Shown one piece after another: positions 62,000 to 64,000 of a stretch of 64,000 bases of DNA. The notes under the pieces are model-generated. The model ran no database searches, had not been told where the DNA came from, and saw nothing but the letters and a program-made list of their open reading frames with translations. Position 1 is the first letter of the stretch. Every line of letters starts with the position of its first letter. The position numbers were made by a program, and so were the translations under genes. The DNA comes from Oceanobacillus sp. CFH 90083 (GTDB taxonomy: Bacteria > Bacillota > Bacilli > Bacillales > Amphibacillaceae): assembly GCF_009389585.1 (NCBI RefSeq), contig NZ_VIYG01000007.1, forward strand, positions 144,201 through 208,200, read 5' to 3'.

Positions 62000-62040
62000 G
62001 AAAAAAAGCTTCGGACCATACACGAAGCTTTTTTTCTTTT
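62000..62040 (+). terminator. Terminator after the amidase gene
   Basis: AAAAAAGCTTCG and CGAAGCTTTTTTT arms around a nine-base loop. Confidence 0.92.
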
Positions 62041-62144
62041 TAAACTTAAAAGAACCAGAAATGAGGAGACACTTCATTTCTTTAGAAAGATTATACGACA
62101 TGTTATACTTTAATCATTCTTTAGGTTAAAAGCGAGGTATGGAC

Positions 62145-63404
62145 ATGCATCCGACGATAGAAGAAATAGTGGAAATAACACGTGAAAAATTTCAACTCAA
62201 CAATTTTTATTTAGAAAGCTATGATTTAGTTCCACACAATGAGAATCAGATTCACTTAAATATGACTTGGCTTCCGAACGAAACCATGAAAAATAATGAT
62301 GTACTCCCAGCCGGGACAGTAGATATAGCCGTGGATATCGATAACAAAAAATTAAGCCATCTGATCTTTATAGATGAAAAAAATGAACTACCTGCTGATT
62401 TATTTCCACAAGTGGATAACATGGAAGACATTATTGATTGGATTGAGGATCAGATACAACTAGAATACGGCAGACAGTTCAAGCTTGTAAGCGAAACAAA
62501 AGAAAAAATAATCTTTCACGCAGCAGTGGATAATATCAAGCTCTTTCCTGGGGGAGCGATCTCGATTTCTTTTAATAAAGAAGGGCGATTAGCAGGATTT
62601 TTTGCGCATGGGCAATTTGCTGATGAATCACAAATTCAATGGGAGCCTTTTAATTTAGTAGATGAAGTTATACATCCATTGGCAAAACAGCATTGTAAAG
62701 TCATTGAAGTGCCTGATGAAGCAACTGAGTCCTGGAAGCCCTATTATGTCATCTCCAGCTTTCTTGTTCCAAATCAACACCCCGATTCTATTATCTATTT
62801 CGATGAAGCAGAAAATAATCTTTCTTATCAGTCTCTTGATACTATTATAACCTGGGAGAAGCCTTCTACAGAGAAATTTAAGAAGAAGGAGCTTGATTTA
62901 CAATTTACGTTTACAGAAAAAGAGGTTTTTGAAAACAGGGTGACATGGGATAATAACAAGCCTATCTCGAATGATGTAGTAGAGCAGGCTGTAGCAGAAA
63001 TTACGAATATGCTGCAGAGGGAGTTCCCAAATGACAGCGGTCTTTGGCGTTTAACTGCTATAAAACGTGAGAAAGACTATCTAGTCGCAAAATTAGATCC
63101 TGCGAAAGCTACACCAAAGGTTCTTTATCCATCCTTGATATTGTGGATTCACGCAGAGACATTAAAGGTTGATAATTATATGGATCAGACAACGTTATTA
63201 GAAGCTTTTGATTTCTTTGCAGAGGCTGAAGCAGTGAAAATAGATGCAGAAACGGCCGCTGAGCGTTTATACGAATATATTGAATTAGAGCCTGTGTATG
63301 TTTATGATCAGCAAACGAAAATGTATCAGCTACACGGAAAAGTAACGAGCGGTGCTTATGCTGTTGATGCTGTCACTGGGGAGTTATCCACATTAGATGG
63401 TTAA
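62145..63404 (+). CDS. Soluble protein of unknown function, weakly YcdB/PepSY-like
   Basis: 419 residues from ATG 62145, seven bases after GCGAGGT; ATG 62139 nearly touches that site. No signal peptide or membrane helix. Repeated strand-helix units with acidic character recur, and the pattern VDIAVDIDNKKLSHLIFIDE plus the ending VYDQQTKMYQLHGKVTSGA..DAVTGELSTLDG recalls PepSY/YcdB domains, whose usual members are secreted. I cannot assign a function. Monocistronic, between the amidase and a repeat-filled gap. Confidence 0.72.
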   Translation: MHPTIEEIVEITREKFQLNNFYLESYDLVPHNENQIHLNMTWLPNETMKNNDVLPAGTVDIAVDIDNKKLSHLIFIDEKNELPADLFPQVDNMEDIIDWIEDQIQLEYGRQFKLVSETKEKIIFHAAVDNIKLFPGGAISISFNKEGRLAGFFAHGQFADESQIQWEPFNLVDEVIHPLAKQHCKVIEVPDEATESWKPYYVISSFLVPNQHPDSIIYFDEAENNLSYQSLDTIITWEKPSTEKFKKKELDLQFTFTEKEVFENRVTWDNNKPISNDVVEQAVAEITNMLQREFPNDSGLWRLTAIKREKDYLVAKLDPAKATPKVLYPSLILWIHAETLKVDNYMDQTTLLEAFDFFAEAEAVKIDAETAAERLYEYIELEPVYVYDQQTKMYQLHGKVTSGAYAVDAVTGELSTLDG

Positions 63405-63567
63405 TCTTGTGCATAAACTGGTAACTCGTCCACATTAATTATGCATTTTATATGTGAATGCTATCTTTATCCACAAAGAATCCTATTATTTCAGATTAAC
63501 TATGACATGTATATAAGAAAAACTAAGAAGAGCACTTAGTCTTTAAAACCTTAAACGTTCTTGCCAA

Positions 63568-63689
63568 GGGGATGTCCGCTACGAGAAGTCGCTTTCCACG
63601 GGCAACGCCTCAGCCTCCTCGGAAGAAGACCACTTCCTGCTCAGGTCTACCTGTTGCTTTTCCCGTAGGAGTCGACAACATCCGCTCCC
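63568..63689. repeat. GC-rich Bacillaceae-type intergenic repeat
   Basis: GGGGATGTCCGCTACGAGAA through CGCTTTCCACGGGCAACGCC to TTCCCGTAGGAGTCGACAAC and ATCCGCTCCC. ACGGG and CCCGT blocks pair. Markedly richer in G and C than neighbouring genes. Frames over it are not genes. Confidence 0.65.
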
Positions 63690-63759
63690 ATCTTAGAAGA
63701 AATATGTTTCTTTTGCTTTCTATACAAAGATATGAAGCTAATTCTAGCGACTCTTTTTG

Positions 63760-63988
63760 ATGGGGCGAGTAATCGCAGTCCCAGAAGAAATACACGGAGA
63801 CTCCTGTGGGAATGCGCAAAATCGAAAAGGAAGTTCGGTTAAGTTCGCGACGTCCTGTCGCAACACCGAACTGACATACATCCTGTATGCCTCCACAGAA
63901 AAAAAGTGCACTTCTTTTTTTCGAGGAGATGAGCTCGGGGCCCACGGAAAGCGGAGTGTATTTCTGGGGTTGCGATTACTCACCCCAT
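63760..63988. repeat. MITE-like element with 27-base inverted ends (ATGGGGCGAGTAATCGC), complete long copy
   Basis: Left end ATGGGGCGAGTAATCGCAGT continuing CCCAGAA; right end TTCTGGGGTTGCGATTACTC continuing ACCCCAT. The two ends differ at three positions over 27 bases. The inside holds AAAAAAAGTGCACTTCTTTT then TCGAGGAGATGAGCTCGGGG and GGAAAGCG, as in 57441-57570, plus an extra 100-base segment. Short frames over it on both strands are not genes. Confidence 0.82.
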
Positions 63989-64000
63989 GAAAACCGTTGG

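Noticed and set aside
63572..63990. Several 60-110 codon open frames on both strands
   Set aside because: All lie inside the two GC-rich repeat elements, lack ribosome sites and overlap each other on both strands.
1..64000. CRISPR array or prophage
   Set aside because: No regularly spaced repeat-spacer series and no phage structural or integrase genes. The dispersed repeats are irregularly placed.

Overview
The window looks like chromosomal DNA from a low-GC, moderately salt-tolerant Bacillaceae, most like Oceanobacillus, Virgibacillus or a close relative. This rests on AT-rich codon use, strong AGGAGG ribosome sites with frequent TTG and GTG starts, and many Bacillus-type genes (ydbST, ypmRS, ykpA, ykhA, yuzB, ypuA and yocH homologues). 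The genus is inferred from gene content only. I see no rRNA, tRNA, prophage, transposase gene or CRISPR array. Nearly all the window is ordinary chromosome; the unexplained structure lies in the intergenic DNA and a few gene pairs.

Layout. 1-7.5 kb: the end of a YjiH-type membrane protein, an acyltransferase, an OsmC protein, a TerC-family membrane protein behind a yybP-ykoY manganese riboswitch, an AI-2E-type permease with a small coiled-coil partner, and a cation/proton antiporter. 7.8-14.2 kb: recQ, aminopeptidase ampS, an HxlR regulator and the ydbS-ydbT membrane pair. 14.3-18 kb: a small secreted protein divergent from a CPBP membrane protease, then an acyl-CoA thioesterase and cardiolipin synthase. 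18.2-23 kb: sulfur amino acids, with a methionine gamma-lyase, rarD, and metY under a SAM-I riboswitch with a clear promoter. 23.3-28.3 kb: ypmR-ypmS, a permuted NlpC/P60-like protein, a coiled-coil protein and the ABC-F protein YkpA. 28.4-33.4 kb: threonine catabolism (kbl-tdh), a 45-residue membrane peptide and two secreted envelope proteins. 33.6-39.3 kb: a TctCBA tricarboxylate transporter and its two-component system, whose sensor kinase appears frameshifted near its start. 39.6-49.5 kb: an MFS exporter with an unusual leader, yuzB, an alcohol dehydrogenase with ridA, a MATE/membrane/lysozyme-like operon, and a TAXI-TRAP uptake system. 49.8-57.1 kb: a class A beta-lactamase-like hydrolase without a signal peptide paired with an unrecognised three-domain regulator, then an MFS-SNF2 helicase operon and a DoxX protein. 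57.7-63.4 kb: a Na+-type ABC exporter pair, a flavodoxin-fold reductase, a secreted cell-wall amidase and an unrecognised soluble protein.

Non-coding structure. At least four families of dispersed, palindromic, non-coding repeats sit between genes. One has long terminal inverted repeats built on GGGGCGAGTAATCGC, a second has GTTCAAAAAGTCC ends, a third carries GAAACTTCATTCAG, and a fourth is a GGCAAGCC/GGATTGCC hairpin module often joined to the first. They behave like small non-autonomous elements. They also create several false open reading frames, at 57.4, 36.8 and 63.6-64.0 kb.

The best candidates for new biology are the hydrolase/regulator pair at 49.8-51.9 kb, the attenuator-like leader before the MFS gene at 39.58-39.71 kb, the C-terminal extension on MetY, the secreted-protein/CPBP-protease pair, and the repeat families.
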